Shown: positions 26,376 to 36,610, numbered from the stretch's first letter. The stretch is 64,000 nt of DNA from an uncultured Acidobacteriota bacterium (GCA_951812665.1 CATOST010000032.1:124001-188000); one strand, 5' to 3'. Made by a program: numbers and translations. The notes: a model not told the origin generated them from the letters alone.

Positions 26376-27383
26376 ATGCAAGCCAGGGAGAGTGGAGATC
26401 GTTCTGCCAGGATCAATGGCAGATCCGGGTCGCCTGCAGCTCCGGTGAATCCGGCTCGGATCCAGGATCGCCTGGTGCGCTACTCTTCGAAACCGACGCT
26501 GGAATTGTCTCCCGGCATGCCGGCCCATGAGGCGCTCAGAAAGATTCATTTGGCCCTGTTGAGTGCGATCCTCCACAACCAGGAGGGCGTGCTCAAGAGT
26601 CAGGACCCGGAGTTCCTTCATGACTTCCGTGTCGCCGTACGCCGATCTCGATCGGCCCTGACCCAGATCAGGGGGGTCTTCCCGGCGGCGGACTCCGAAC
26701 CCATCAGAATCGCGCTCGCGTCGATGACTCGGGTGACCGGTCCCGCCCGGGATCTGGATGTCTTTCTGGAGCGGCTGGAGGTCTACGAGTCCGGTTTTCC
26801 GAAGCGGATACGGCGAAACCTGTACCCGGTCAAGGAATCGGCGCGGCGCCGGCGAAGGGAAGAGCAACCGGTTCTGGCAAGAGCCCTGAACTCGGACGCG
26901 TGGGCGGAGGCGGTGGGACCATGGGAAACCTTTCTGGGCGCCGGAACCGGGCTCCGAACTCTTCCCAAGAAGGGCCACAGACCGATCGGGGCCGTGGCCT
27001 CCAAGCGGATTCGGAAGGCCTATCGCCGGGTCACACGCAGAGAGAGTCTGGCCGGATTGGAGATCGAGGTGCTGCATCGGCTTCGGATCGATTGCAAGAA
27101 GCTCCGCTACCTGCTCGAGTTCTTTCGCAGCCTGTATCCGGCCCGGGAGGCTGCTTCCCTGATCAAGAGTCTCAAGTCTCTCCAGGGCGTGCTGGGAGAC
27201 ATCCACGACCTGGCGGTCCATCAGGAGATGGCACGGCGGATCTGGACGGACCTTCGCCCTCGACCCGACTTTTCACTGGGTCCGGATGACCTGGACCGCC
27301 GCCTGGAGCAGCTTCAGACCGACGCCCAAGACGCGACGGAGGGAAGATTCCAGCGGTTTCGCGCCCAAGCCACTCCTTGGTGA
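26376..27383 (+). CDS. CHAD domain protein (polyphosphate-binding)
   Basis: A 335-residue protein. The CHAD domain (about 45-330) has the repeated His and basic helices expected: PEFLHDFRVAVRRSRSALTQ, GPARDLDVFLERL, EVLHRLRIDCKKLRYLLEFF and LQGVLGDIHDLAVHQEM. CHAD domains bind polyphosphate through a basic helical channel. It lies between a SixA-like phosphatase and convergent ppx, with ppk just beyond, which supports that role here. The first 40 residues are Arg- and Ser-rich and probably disordered. Confidence 0.9.
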   Translation: MQARESGDRSARINGRSGSPAAPVNPARIQDRLVRYSSKPTLELSPGMPAHEALRKIHLALLSAILHNQEGVLKSQDPEFLHDFRVAVRRSRSALTQIRGVFPAADSEPIRIALASMTRVTGPARDLDVFLERLEVYESGFPKRIRRNLYPVKESARRRRREEQPVLARALNSDAWAEAVGPWETFLGAGTGLRTLPKKGHRPIGAVASKRIRKAYRRVTRRESLAGLEIEVLHRLRIDCKKLRYLLEFFRSLYPAREAASLIKSLKSLQGVLGDIHDLAVHQEMARRIWTDLRPRPDFSLGPDDLDRRLEQLQTDAQDATEGRFQRFRAQATPW

Positions 27384-27437
27384 CCGGTGCGGGAGGGGGT
27401 CGGACAAAGAATAGTCGTAATTCCGAGCAGATTCGGA

Positions 27438-28946
27438 TCACGAACACCGAAGCGTATAACCGCCTGAACGGAGATACGCGGTCTCTTCATCCAGGTCGGC
27501 GCCGGTGAGGGGATGCCGCTGCAGCCATCCGGCGGGAAACTCCAAGGTCACTCGCTTCTCCTCGGCTCGGAGCCGAGGTTCGGGCATGGGTACCGAGACC
27601 CGGCTCCGATGCAACATGGCCGAGAGCCGAAGCAGGATGGCCAGACGTTCCGCACTGAGAATCTGCTGCGCGGGCAACCCCTTGAACACCGAAACCGGGA
27701 ACTTCCGCCGGTGCGCCCTGACCAGCGTGGCCAGGAGCTTCTGCTCCTCCCGTGAGAAGCCCAGCAGGTCGGACTGGGCGATGATGTACTCGCCGTGCTT
27801 GTGGTAGTGATGGTGGGCGATGTCGAGTCCGATCTCATGCAGTTGGGCCGCCCAGGAAACCATCAGCCGAGCCTCCCTGCCATCCAACTCCCAGCCTTGA
27901 GCGGTCTGCTCCAGGAAGTCCAGCGCCGTCGTCCGGATCCGCTCCGCCTGCGGCCGGTCCACGTGGTAGCGTTCGGACAAAGAGTCGACCGTCTGGCCGC
28001 GAACGTCCTCTTCACGGATGCGGCCCATCAGATCGTAGAGAAGGCCCTCGCGCAGCGCGCCGTCGGCGGAACGCATGTGCTCGATTCCCAGCGAATCGAA
28101 TGCCGCCATGAGCACCACCAGTCCACCGGGGAAGACTCTTCGCCGCGCCGCGCGCAATCCGTTGAACCGAAGCTTCCTGGTGGTCCCCGTCTTGAGGATC
28201 GCATCTCGAAGACGCCTGAGAGCTTCGGGGGTGATCCCGTCGCGGCTCCAGCCGGCGTTCCGGACCACGGCCTGGATGGCGCGAACGGTGCCCGAAGCGC
28301 CCAGGGCCGCTTCCCAAGCGAAATCCCGATAGCCTGCCTGGACCGATTCGAACTCCTGGTGCGCCGCCAGCTCGGCTCGCTTCCAGCGGCGGGAGGTAAT
28401 TTCGCCGTCGTTGAAGTAGGTGCGGCTCATGGAGACACAGCCCAGATAGAGGCTTTCCATGCGGACGGCGTCGAAGGATTCCCCGGCGATCAGTTCGGTA
28501 CTGCCGCCGCCGATGTCCACCACCAGCTTGCGTCCGGCCGGACTTGCCAGGCCGTGGACGACTCCCTGGTAGATGAGCCGGGCCTCCTCGATACCGGAGA
28601 TGGTCTCGATGGGGTGGCCCAGGGCGGCTTCAGCCTGGATCAGAAATTCCTGAGCGTCGTGAGCACTCCGGAAGGTATTGGTTCCCACGGCCCGGACTCT
28701 TTGGGGAGCCATGTACATCACCCGTTGCCCGAAGCGCCTCAGACAGTCGAGAGCACGAAGCTGGGCGTCGCGGGAGAGCCGTCTGGAGGAATCGAGTCCA
28801 GCCGCCAACTGGACCATCTCCCGCAGCCGGTCCAGGACCAGAACGTCCCCCGACCTGGCGCGCGCCACGATCATGTGGAAGCTGTTGGAGCCCAGGTCCA
28901 CGGCGGCCACGGAATGCCTGTCGAGGGTTTCGAGGTTTCGTTGCAT
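27438..28946 (-). CDS. ppx: Exopolyphosphatase / guanosine pentaphosphatase (Ppx/GppA)
   Basis: A 502-residue protein. The N-terminal ASKHA-fold domain has AAVDLGSNSFHMIVAR, IEEARLIYQG and VVDIGGGSTELI. A C-terminal HD-type helical domain (about 300-500) has AAQLHEIGLDIAHHHYHKHG. It hydrolyses terminal phosphate from polyphosphate and possibly pppGpp. It is divergent from ppk (155 bases between the start codons), so synthesis and breakdown genes share an intergenic region. Confidence 0.92.
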   Translation of the reverse strand: MQRNLETLDRHSVAAVDLGSNSFHMIVARARSGDVLVLDRLREMVQLAAGLDSSRRLSRDAQLRALDCLRRFGQRVMYMAPQRVRAVGTNTFRSAHDAQEFLIQAEAALGHPIETISGIEEARLIYQGVVHGLASPAGRKLVVDIGGGSTELIAGESFDAVRMESLYLGCVSMSRTYFNDGEITSRRWKRAELAAHQEFESVQAGYRDFAWEAALGASGTVRAIQAVVRNAGWSRDGITPEALRRLRDAILKTGTTRKLRFNGLRAARRRVFPGGLVVLMAAFDSLGIEHMRSADGALREGLLYDLMGRIREEDVRGQTVDSLSERYHVDRPQAERIRTTALDFLEQTAQGWELDGREARLMVSWAAQLHEIGLDIAHHHYHKHGEYIIAQSDLLGFSREEQKLLATLVRAHRRKFPVSVFKGLPAQQILSAERLAILLRLSAMLHRSRVSVPMPEPRLRAEEKRVTLEFPAGWLQRHPLTGADLDEETAYLRSGGYTLRCS

Positions 28947-29100
28947 CGGTCAGGGGCACACTCGGGTTGGCCGGCGGCGAAAGCCGACACGGCATCTCTC
29001 GGGAACTTGCATACCTGATTCCGCCCCACCTCTCAATGCTCGTTGCGGGTTCGCTTGCGGGATCTGGCCTTGATATGGTCAAATTTACGAAATCTTCACA

Positions 29101-31290
29101 ATGTCAGCGGTTTCCGGAACAGCATCTCCGTCCCTGCCCCGCGTCCCGTTGGATTCCCCTGAAGCCTATCTCAACCGGGAGTTGAGCTGGCTGGGCTTCG
29201 CCAGCCGCGTCGTCGCCCTGGCCGAGAATCGCGAACTTCCCCTCCTCGAGCGAGTCAAGTTCGCCGGGATCGCCGGCATGCTCCATGACGAGTTCTTCAT
29301 GAAGCGGATCAGCGGACTGAAGCGCCAGATCCGAAATCGCTCCAAGAAAACCACCATCGACGGCCGCTCACCCGAAACCGTATTCCGGGCCTGTCAGGCC
29401 GAACTGCGGAAACAGTCCAGGAGGCTGGGCGAGACGCTATTGGGAAATCTGGGCCCGGCCATGGCGGCCGAGGGAGTGGGAATTGTCGATTACGGTCAGT
29501 TGGAGGCGTCGCTGAGGCAGCATCTGCGGGAATATTTCCAGGATTCGGTGATGCCGATCCTGACGCCGCTGGCCGTGGATCCGGAGCACCCCTTTCCCTT
29601 CATCAGCAACCTGGGACTCAATCTGGCGATCCTCTTCCCCGATGACGTCGGACGCGAGCGGTTCGTCCGGATCAAGGTGCCGGACAATCGTCCCCGCTGG
29701 GTTCCCCTTCCGGACGGCTCCGGGTTCACGCCCTTGGAGCAGGTCATCGCCGGGAACATCGATCTCTTGTACCCGGAGATCCCTCCACTGGGAATCTACG
29801 CCTTCCGCGTGACCCGAGGCAGCTCGGGAGACCCGGAACGCTTCCGGGACCTGTTGGAGGACGAGTCCCAGGCCCCGGGCAGCATCATTCAGCAAGTGAG
29901 CAGCGAATTGAAGGCCAGACGCTTCGCAGGCGCGGTCCGGCTCCAGGTGAATCGGGACATGCCCGGGAAGCTCGCCGAATGGCTGGTGCGGCAGTTGGAG
30001 ATGGAGCCCGATGACATCTATGCCACCAGGCAGTTGCTCAGGCTCAGCGACCTGGCCGAATTCAATCCGGGCGCCCACGAGGACCTCCGTTTTCCTCCGC
30101 ATCGGCCCATGACGCACTCCCGCCTGCGGCGCCTGGAGTATGGCCACCCCACTGCCATTTTTCACGAGATCGGCCGCGGCGACATCCTCCTCCATCATCC
30201 CTATCACAGTTTCGATTCGTCGGTCCTGAGGTTCATCGAGGCCGCCTCCGTCGATCCGGCCGTCCTGGCCATCAAGCTGACCATCTACCGGACCAGCGGC
30301 GATTCCCCCATCGTCAAGGCGCTGGCCGAAGCCGCCCGGCGTGGGAAACAGGTGGCGGTGCTGGTGGAGGTGACGGCTCGATTCGACGAGGCTCCCAACA
30401 TCGCGTGGGGGAAGTATCTGGAAAACGAGGGCGTTCACGTGGTTTACGGCGTGGAGCGGCTCAAGACCCACGTCAAGCTGGCCCTGGTGCTTCGAGAGGA
30501 AAGGCAGGGGCGGATCCGCTATTACGCCCACGTGGGAACGGGCAACTACCACACGGGAACGGCGAAAGTGTACGAGGACGTGGGGATCCTGACCTCCGAT
30601 CCGGAGGTCTGCCGCGACATCGCAGCGGTCTTCAACGCGCTGACGGGAAAGACGCCGCACACGGGGTACTCGCAGATGATCGTCGCCCCGGTGGCCATGC
30701 GAAGAAGATTCAATCAGCTCATCCGCCGCGAAGCCGAACACGCGTCCGCCGGTCGACCCTGTGGCATCCACGCCAAGATGAATCAGCTTCAGGACGCGGG
30801 AATCATTCGGGAGCTTTACCGGGCCGGCCAGGCCGGAGTGCCCATCTCCCTGAACATTCGGGGCCTCTGCTGCCTCCGGCCGGGAGTCCCGGGGCTGTCC
30901 GAGAACATTCGGGTGTTCAGTGTCCTGGGGCGTTTTCTGGAGCACAGCCGGATCTACCGTTTCGTCAACGGCGGCGACCCCGAGGTCTTCATCGGCTCCG
31001 CGGACTGGATGAAGCGGAACCTGAAGAAAAGGGTGGAGACGGTGGTGCCGGTTCGGGACCCGGCCTCGAAGCAGGAGCTGGACGAGATCCTGCAGGTCTA
31101 CGAGCGAGACAATGTATCGGCCTGGGACTGCCAGCCGGATGGAACCTATGTGGGCCGGTCGCCTGAACCCGGGGAGCCATCGCGCGCGGCCCAGGAAGTC
31201 TTCATCGAACGGGCAGGCAGCACCTCGGATCTCGCCGGTGGCCGGCAATCCGAGAATCGATGGAGCAGGACGAGACTCCGGCAAATTTGA
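29101..31290 (+). CDS. ppk1: Polyphosphate kinase 1
   Basis: A 729-residue enzyme, about the usual length. The N-terminal domain has YLNRELSWLGFASRVV. The phospho-accepting His is His457 in RLKTHVKLALV, and the second conserved His lies in GIHAKMNQLQDAGIIRELY, followed by NIRGLCCLRPG. It transfers the gamma-phosphate of ATP to polyphosphate, reversibly. ATG 29101 lacks a strong ribosome binding site. The last 50 residues are a variable tail. The gene is divergent from ppx and completes the SixA-CHAD-Ppx-Ppk group. Confidence 0.95.
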   Translation: MSAVSGTASPSLPRVPLDSPEAYLNRELSWLGFASRVVALAENRELPLLERVKFAGIAGMLHDEFFMKRISGLKRQIRNRSKKTTIDGRSPETVFRACQAELRKQSRRLGETLLGNLGPAMAAEGVGIVDYGQLEASLRQHLREYFQDSVMPILTPLAVDPEHPFPFISNLGLNLAILFPDDVGRERFVRIKVPDNRPRWVPLPDGSGFTPLEQVIAGNIDLLYPEIPPLGIYAFRVTRGSSGDPERFRDLLEDESQAPGSIIQQVSSELKARRFAGAVRLQVNRDMPGKLAEWLVRQLEMEPDDIYATRQLLRLSDLAEFNPGAHEDLRFPPHRPMTHSRLRRLEYGHPTAIFHEIGRGDILLHHPYHSFDSSVLRFIEAASVDPAVLAIKLTIYRTSGDSPIVKALAEAARRGKQVAVLVEVTARFDEAPNIAWGKYLENEGVHVVYGVERLKTHVKLALVLREERQGRIRYYAHVGTGNYHTGTAKVYEDVGILTSDPEVCRDIAAVFNALTGKTPHTGYSQMIVAPVAMRRRFNQLIRREAEHASAGRPCGIHAKMNQLQDAGIIRELYRAGQAGVPISLNIRGLCCLRPGVPGLSENIRVFSVLGRFLEHSRIYRFVNGGDPEVFIGSADWMKRNLKKRVETVVPVRDPASKQELDEILQVYERDNVSAWDCQPDGTYVGRSPEPGEPSRAAQEVFIERAGSTSDLAGGRQSENRWSRTRLRQI

Positions 31291-31499
31291 AGCGCATTCC
31301 AACCGTTGGGACGGCTCGCCACCTCCCTTATTCCAAATTGGTTCTGATTTTCTTCGGATCCTCAGCCCGGCATCACGTTGCGTAGGGCATTCTGAAGGTC
31401 CTTCCCGGCGCCGTGGATGATTTTTCCACGGGCTTTTCACCCCAGCTTCATCCAATCGGAGGCTTCGCTTCGGCCCTCGCTGATAATGTATTTGACGGG

Positions 31500-32744
31500 A
31501 TGAGTTCACCCCATCGGAGGTCTGGCTTCGGTTCCGGACAGGATCCCGGCATGCCGGTCGCCGGCTCCAAGCCGGTGGTGCCGGGCCGATCCGGACCGTT
31601 GCCGAGAACGGCCATATTCACCGACACCCTGGACCAGGTGAATGGCGTGTCCAACACCTACCAGTACCTGGTGGCCTACTGCCGGCGGCGCAAGATCGAC
31701 CTGGACTTCTACACCTATGGTTCGCGGACGTCCCTGGAGCAGCAGGGTTCGGTCCGGATCTTTCGCTACCGGCCCCGGCTCCCGATTCGCTACTACGCCG
31801 GGCTGGTCTTCGATCTTTGGACTCCGCGAGGGAGCCTCCAGGAAGACTGCCGCCAGGGCGGATACCAACTGGTCCACGCGGCGACTCCGGGGTCCATGGG
31901 CCTCAACGCTCTGGCCGCCGCCGGCAAGCTGGGACTTCCCCTGGTGGGCGTGTACCACACGGCTCTGCCCGAGTACGTGGGAACCCGACGACGAAGTCTC
32001 ATGGCGAGGCTGGGACTTCCCTCCGATCTCCTGGAGCAGTCCACGTTGGAGGGTTGCTGGAAGTTCGTCGAGTGGTACTACCGCCATTGCGAGAGGGTCC
32101 TGGCTCCGTCCCGCAGCATCGCCCGGACCCTGGGACGGAGGATCCGTGTCCCCATGGATTGCTTCTCCCGGGGCGTCGACCCGCGGCGATTCAGTCCCGA
32201 GCATCGCCGGGAGTCCTCCCGGACCACGGTCCTGTACGTGGGCCGCGTCTCGGTGGAGAAGAACCTTCCGTTGCTGGCGCGGATCTTTCGCCAGCATGGT
32301 GACGCCCGCCTGCAGGTGGTGGGAGACGGACCCTTTCGCAGCCGCATGGAGCAGGAAGCGCCGGCCGCGAACTTCACCGGGTTCCTGACGGGACTCGAAT
32401 TGAGCCGGGCCTATGCGTCGGCGGACCTGTTCGCCTTCCCTTCGGAGACGGACACCTTCGGCAACGTGGTCCTGGAGGCCATGAGTTCGGGCCTGCCCGT
32501 CGTCGTCACCGACAAGATGGGTCCCAAGGAACTGGTCGAACACGGTTCCAACGGTTTCGTCGCCTCCAATGACCAGGAGTTCGAGCTCTACCTGAATCGA
32601 TTGATCCAGGACGAGGAGCTGCGAAGGGACATGGGCGCCCGTTCCCGGGAGATGGCGCTGGAGCGGACCTGGGACGCGGTCTTCGGATCGCTGTTCGACA
32701 GCTACCGGGAAGTCGTCCGGGGGCATCGGGAACGAGTGGCGTAG
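31500..32744 (+). CDS. Glycosyltransferase family 4 protein (GT-B)
   Basis: A 414-residue retaining glycosyltransferase. The N-terminal domain opens with RTAIFTDTLDQVNGVSNTYQYL. The C-terminal domain has VLYVGRVSVEKNLPLLARIF and the donor-binding E-x7-E region FPSETDTFGNVVLEAMSSGLPVV. Related proteins add mannose or glucose to lipids or glycans using nucleotide sugars. ATG 31500 is chosen over GTG 31413 because the extra 29 residues carry no family sequence and a GATAAT sits just before 31500; the start remains uncertain. The acceptor is unknown. Confidence 0.82.
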   Translation: MSSPHRRSGFGSGQDPGMPVAGSKPVVPGRSGPLPRTAIFTDTLDQVNGVSNTYQYLVAYCRRRKIDLDFYTYGSRTSLEQQGSVRIFRYRPRLPIRYYAGLVFDLWTPRGSLQEDCRQGGYQLVHAATPGSMGLNALAAAGKLGLPLVGVYHTALPEYVGTRRRSLMARLGLPSDLLEQSTLEGCWKFVEWYYRHCERVLAPSRSIARTLGRRIRVPMDCFSRGVDPRRFSPEHRRESSRTTVLYVGRVSVEKNLPLLARIFRQHGDARLQVVGDGPFRSRMEQEAPAANFTGFLTGLELSRAYASADLFAFPSETDTFGNVVLEAMSSGLPVVVTDKMGPKELVEHGSNGFVASNDQEFELYLNRLIQDEELRRDMGARSREMALERTWDAVFGSLFDSYREVVRGHRERVA

Positions 32745-32864
32745 TCGCCGAATTTACACCGGATCCAACACAGATCGGAGGTGTGAAGTGAGACCATCAC
32801 TGGGGACAGGTTCGACCGGCGGAGCGTCTGGATACGGGAAGCGCATGATCTCTTCGAGCTCAGG

Positions 32865-34223
32865 TCACACGTCCGAAAGGATCTCCACCTGTCCGGTGCT
32901 GTCACCGATGCGCTCGACCGGCACTCCCAACTGGCTCAGCACCGTCATATAGAGGTTGGTCAGAGGCGTCCCCTCGTCGAACCGAACGTGACGGCCTCCC
33001 TCGATCCGTCCTGCGCCTCCGCCGGCCACGAGAATGGGCAGATTGCGGGGCGTGTGCAGGTCGCTGTCGCTCATTCCACTGCCGTAAAGGAGCGTCACCT
33101 GGTCCAGCAGCGAACCGTCCCCCTCGGGAGTGGATCTCAGCTTCTCCAGGAAATAGGCGAACATCCGCATGTGGAGAATGCTGACCCGGGTCAGTTTCTT
33201 CAGCTTTTCCGGATCGTTCTGATGATGGGAGAGGGGATGGTGAGGATCCGGGACTCCGATCTCGGGATAGGTCCGCTGGCTCAGCTCCCGGCCCATCATG
33301 AAGGTGATGACGCGGGTGAGGTCCGACTGGTAGGCCAGGACCTGCAGATCGATCATCAGCTTGGCGTGCTCTTCGAAGCTGCCGGGGATCCCCGTGGGAC
33401 GCTCCAGCACCGCCGCCTTCCGGCCGGTTTGGGTTTCCGCGATCTGGATCCGCCGCTCCACGTCCCGAACCGCGTCCAGGTATTCGACCAGCTTGTTGCG
33501 GTCGCCGGCGCCGATCCGTCTTTGCAGCCGGGCCGCTTTCCGGGTGACCGAGTCCAGAATGCTCCGTTTGGTCCGGATCCGGTGAAGCCGCTGGGCCGGG
33601 TCGGTGCTCTCCTGGTCGCCGAAGAGGCGTTCGAAGACGGCCCGCGGGTTGTTCTCCGTGGGCAGGGGAGTGGTGGAGTTCCGCCAGGAGAGCGTGTTGA
33701 TGTAGGAACAGCTGTAACCGACGTCGCAGGCCCCCGCCAGATCGGTCGCCTCCAGCCCCAGTTCCAGTGACGCCAGTTGCGTGTGCCGCCCGTACTCGCC
33801 GGCCGCGATCTGGTCGAACGAGACCCCCGCTTCGACCCCGGCCCCTTCCGTCGGCTTCACGTGCACGCCGGTCAGAAACGCGCCTCCGATCCTTCCATGT
33901 CCACCGGCGGGTTCGCCGGGCAGCGCCACCGCCGGCTCGTTGCTGAGTCCGGTCAGGACCAGAATGCGGTCCTTGAACGGAGTCAACGGCTCCAGGATGG
34001 AGGTGAATTCGAACTCGGCCCCTTGGGCCGCGGGGGTCCAACTCTCCATCACCGCTCCGTGAGGCACATAGACCACTCCCAGACGGTCAGCCGGCGGACT
34101 CGCCCCGGCGCGGCCAGCGGCCAAGGCCGGCACCATACTGTCCAACAAAGGCAGTCCGACGGCGGCGCCCAGGCCGCGCAGGAACGTGCGGCGGGGCAAG
34201 GAGATCTTGCGGATGATCCTCAT
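32865..34223 (-). CDS. DUF1552 protein, Tat-exported
   Basis: A 452-residue protein with a twin-arginine signal (LPRRTFLRGLGAAVGLPLLD). Family sequence includes LGVVYVPHGAVMESW, FKDRILVLTGLSN, SFDQIAAGEYG, YQSDLTRVITFMMGRE and LLYGSGMSDSDLHTPRNLPI. DUF1552 proteins nearly always follow a DUF1592-type cytochrome gene, as here, with a four-base overlap (34220-34223). Their function is not established. They resemble alkaline-phosphatase-fold DUF1501 relatives and are thought to act outside the cytoplasm. Confidence 0.9.
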   Translation of the reverse strand: MRIIRKISLPRRTFLRGLGAAVGLPLLDSMVPALAAGRAGASPPADRLGVVYVPHGAVMESWTPAAQGAEFEFTSILEPLTPFKDRILVLTGLSNEPAVALPGEPAGGHGRIGGAFLTGVHVKPTEGAGVEAGVSFDQIAAGEYGRHTQLASLELGLEATDLAGACDVGYSCSYINTLSWRNSTTPLPTENNPRAVFERLFGDQESTDPAQRLHRIRTKRSILDSVTRKAARLQRRIGAGDRNKLVEYLDAVRDVERRIQIAETQTGRKAAVLERPTGIPGSFEEHAKLMIDLQVLAYQSDLTRVITFMMGRELSQRTYPEIGVPDPHHPLSHHQNDPEKLKKLTRVSILHMRMFAYFLEKLRSTPEGDGSLLDQVTLLYGSGMSDSDLHTPRNLPILVAGGGAGRIEGGRHVRFDEGTPLTNLYMTVLSQLGVPVERIGDSTGQVEILSDV

Positions 34224-36610
34224 GGTCGCGATCTCTTCATTCGAAACGGGCGACTCTTGACGATGCCCAGAATCAGCGCCGACCAGCGGTAGTTGGACGG
34301 TGCCGCTTCCCTCATAATCTCACGGATGGCCGGCATGTCATAGGGTTCGATCCCGCGGCCCACGGCATAGGTCAGGAGCTTGCCGGTGAGAGTCTCGACG
34401 AACTCTTGGCGGCGGCTCAGAATCAGACTCCTGAGATCAGCCGGACCTTGAATCGTGGTGCCGTCCGGCAGCGTCGCCTGGGTATCGATGGAAACATCGC
34501 CGTGGTCGCGGTCGCGCCACCTGCCGATGGCGTCGAAATTCTCCAGCGCGAAACCGAGGGGATCCATCAGGCGGTGGCAGCTCGAGCAGGCCGGGTTCCT
34601 GGAATGCTGCTCCATCAGCTCCCGAGTCGAAGTGGGACGATCCATCTCGCCATGCTCCGGCAACTCGGGCACGTCGGCCGGCGGAGGAGGAACCCGGGTT
34701 CCCAGAATGTTCTCCAGTAGCCACTTGCCCCTCAGCACCGGCGAGGTGCGGGTGGCGTACGAGGTGACGGTCAAGATGCTCCCCTGGCCCAAAAGGCCCC
34801 GTCGCCGCTCATCTTCCAGGCTCACCCTTCGAAACCGGTTCCCATAGACTCGTGGAATTCCGTAGTGCCGGGCCAGACGTTCGTTGACGAAGGTGTAATC
34901 GGCGGCCAGCAGGTCGGTCACGCTCCGATCGTGCCGCAGTTGGCTCTCCAGGAACAGCTCCGTCTCCTGCCGGAGCGCCTCCCGAAGATTGTCGTCCCAT
35001 TCCGGGTACCGGTTCTCGTCCGGGGTCACGGCCCGGAGGTTTCGAAGATGCAGCCACTGGCTCGCGAAGTTCGTAACCAGGGACTTGGATCGGGTGTCGG
35101 CGAGCATCCGCCTGACTTGGCCTTCCAGCTCGTCGGGATCGCTCAGATTCCCAGCGGCCGCGGCCTCCAGCAGATCCTCGTCAGGGACGCTGCTCCAGAG
35201 GAAGAAGGACAGGCGGGAAGCCAAGTCCAGGCCGCTGAGGCTGAAGGCCGTGGACGGCGCTGCCGTCGCCGGGTCGCGCTCGACCCGGAACAGGAACTCG
35301 GGATCAACCAGGATCCTTTCCAGCGCCGACTGGATACCGGCGTCGAAGCCGCCTCGGCTTCGGCCCTCCCGGTAGAACTCGAGCAACGGGTCGACGTCGT
35401 CATTCGCCACCGGCCGGCGGTAGGCACCGCGGGCCAAGTTGGCGAGGATACGCCGGGCGCAGTCCAACTCCTCGGCTCCTCCCGCCGAGAGCGGACGGCA
35501 GATGAAGATTCGCCTGCGACTGGGAGTGTCACCGGAGCCCTGGACCCGAATGGGTCCGTCGATCCGGAGGCTGTGCACGCCCCAATCGGAATAGCCGCCG
35601 CGCAGACTGCCGACGGGCAGCCGCGCCGGGCCCAGACCCTCGGGGGCCGGCGCTCGCTGGAGGAACGAAACCCCCACCGTCCGGGTCCCCGCCCCGGCCG
35701 GAAACCGGACCGTCGGATCCGCCGCCGCCGGTTGCCCGTAAGCTGAGCTCCGGTCGTACGCCTCCAGCCGAATGAGCCGGAGCCGCTTCCCGTCCAAACG
35801 GATGTCCAGTTCCCGCGCTTGGCTGGTTCGGCGCCGTTGGAGTGAGATCGTCAGCACGTACTCGCCGTCCAGCGGGAAACGATGACGGATCGCCAGTCCT
35901 CCTCCGGAACCGAACGGGAGTTCCTCGCTCATCCGGCCGGACTGCACCGCCAGCGGCGAAGTCGCGTAGGTGACGGCCGCGGGGTCCATGGTGGGGTCGC
36001 CGACGGCGAGCCGGCTGATTTTTCGGGCTGCCGACAGGTATCGTTCCAAGAGCAATGGGGAGAAGGAGAGGGTATCGGCGATGTTGTCGAACCCATATGC
36101 CAGATCGTCGGGAGGCAGCAACGATGGACCGTCGATCTCCAGCGTCAGCAGGTCCCGAATGGAGTTGGCATATTGGGTTCGGGTCAGGCGGTAAGGCGCC
36201 GGCCGGCCCGGATTGGGATCGGTCTCCGCGGCCCGGTCAAGTTCGGACTCCAACCAGAGGCGGAACGCCGAGCGTTCCTCTGCCGGTGGACGCGGCATTC
36301 CCTCCGGCGGCATCACTCCGGTTCTGAGCTGGCGAACCACCTTTTCCCAGTTCGGGGCGTCGTCACCGACCCGGACCAGGTCCATACTGTCGAACTCGAC
36401 CCCGGCGGTCTTGAGGTGGCGGTTGTGACAGCCGGCGCAGTAGCGGTCCAGGAGCGTCCGATACGGGGTCAACGACGGTGGGGCAGGGGTGGGGAATTGC
36501 TGCCCGAGTCCGGCGCCGGGACTCCCTGAGACGCCTTTGCCTGCGGCGTGGGACTGAGGGGTCCCGGCCAGGGAGAGTCCCAGACAGGCGACGATTATCC
36601 TGGAATTCAT
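34220..36610 (-). CDS. Exported cytochrome c protein of the DUF1587/1592/1588/1585/1595 type
   Basis: A 796-residue protein from ATG 36610, with a signal peptide (MNSRIIVACLGLSLAG, cleavage near HAA). One heme site CAGCH lies about 65 residues in (DRYCAGCHNRHLKTAGVEFD), followed by the usual domain series: YRLTRTQYANSIRDLL, SRLSFFLWSSVPDEDLL, LLAADYTFVNERLARHYGI, CSSCHRLMDPLGFALENFD and the C-terminal LLTYAVGRGIEPYD. The second CxxCH, CSSCH in the DUF1588 part, is also a candidate heme or metal site. The family is widespread in Planctomycetes, Verrucomicrobia and Acidobacteria, and is suspected to oxidise carbohydrates or aromatics. The gene is coupled to DUF1552. Confidence 0.88.
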   Translation of the reverse strand: MNSRIIVACLGLSLAGTPQSHAAGKGVSGSPGAGLGQQFPTPAPPSLTPYRTLLDRYCAGCHNRHLKTAGVEFDSMDLVRVGDDAPNWEKVVRQLRTGVMPPEGMPRPPAEERSAFRLWLESELDRAAETDPNPGRPAPYRLTRTQYANSIRDLLTLEIDGPSLLPPDDLAYGFDNIADTLSFSPLLLERYLSAARKISRLAVGDPTMDPAAVTYATSPLAVQSGRMSEELPFGSGGGLAIRHRFPLDGEYVLTISLQRRRTSQARELDIRLDGKRLRLIRLEAYDRSSAYGQPAAADPTVRFPAGAGTRTVGVSFLQRAPAPEGLGPARLPVGSLRGGYSDWGVHSLRIDGPIRVQGSGDTPSRRRIFICRPLSAGGAEELDCARRILANLARGAYRRPVANDDVDPLLEFYREGRSRGGFDAGIQSALERILVDPEFLFRVERDPATAAPSTAFSLSGLDLASRLSFFLWSSVPDEDLLEAAAAGNLSDPDELEGQVRRMLADTRSKSLVTNFASQWLHLRNLRAVTPDENRYPEWDDNLREALRQETELFLESQLRHDRSVTDLLAADYTFVNERLARHYGIPRVYGNRFRRVSLEDERRRGLLGQGSILTVTSYATRTSPVLRGKWLLENILGTRVPPPPADVPELPEHGEMDRPTSTRELMEQHSRNPACSSCHRLMDPLGFALENFDAIGRWRDRDHGDVSIDTQATLPDGTTIQGPADLRSLILSRRQEFVETLTGKLLTYAVGRGIEPYDMPAIREIMREAAPSNYRWSALILGIVKSRPFRMKRSRP

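Noticed and set aside
29437..31509. 690-codon minus-strand open frame opposite ppk1
   Set aside because: It is a shadow of a well-supported Ppk1 gene, with no recognisable motif.
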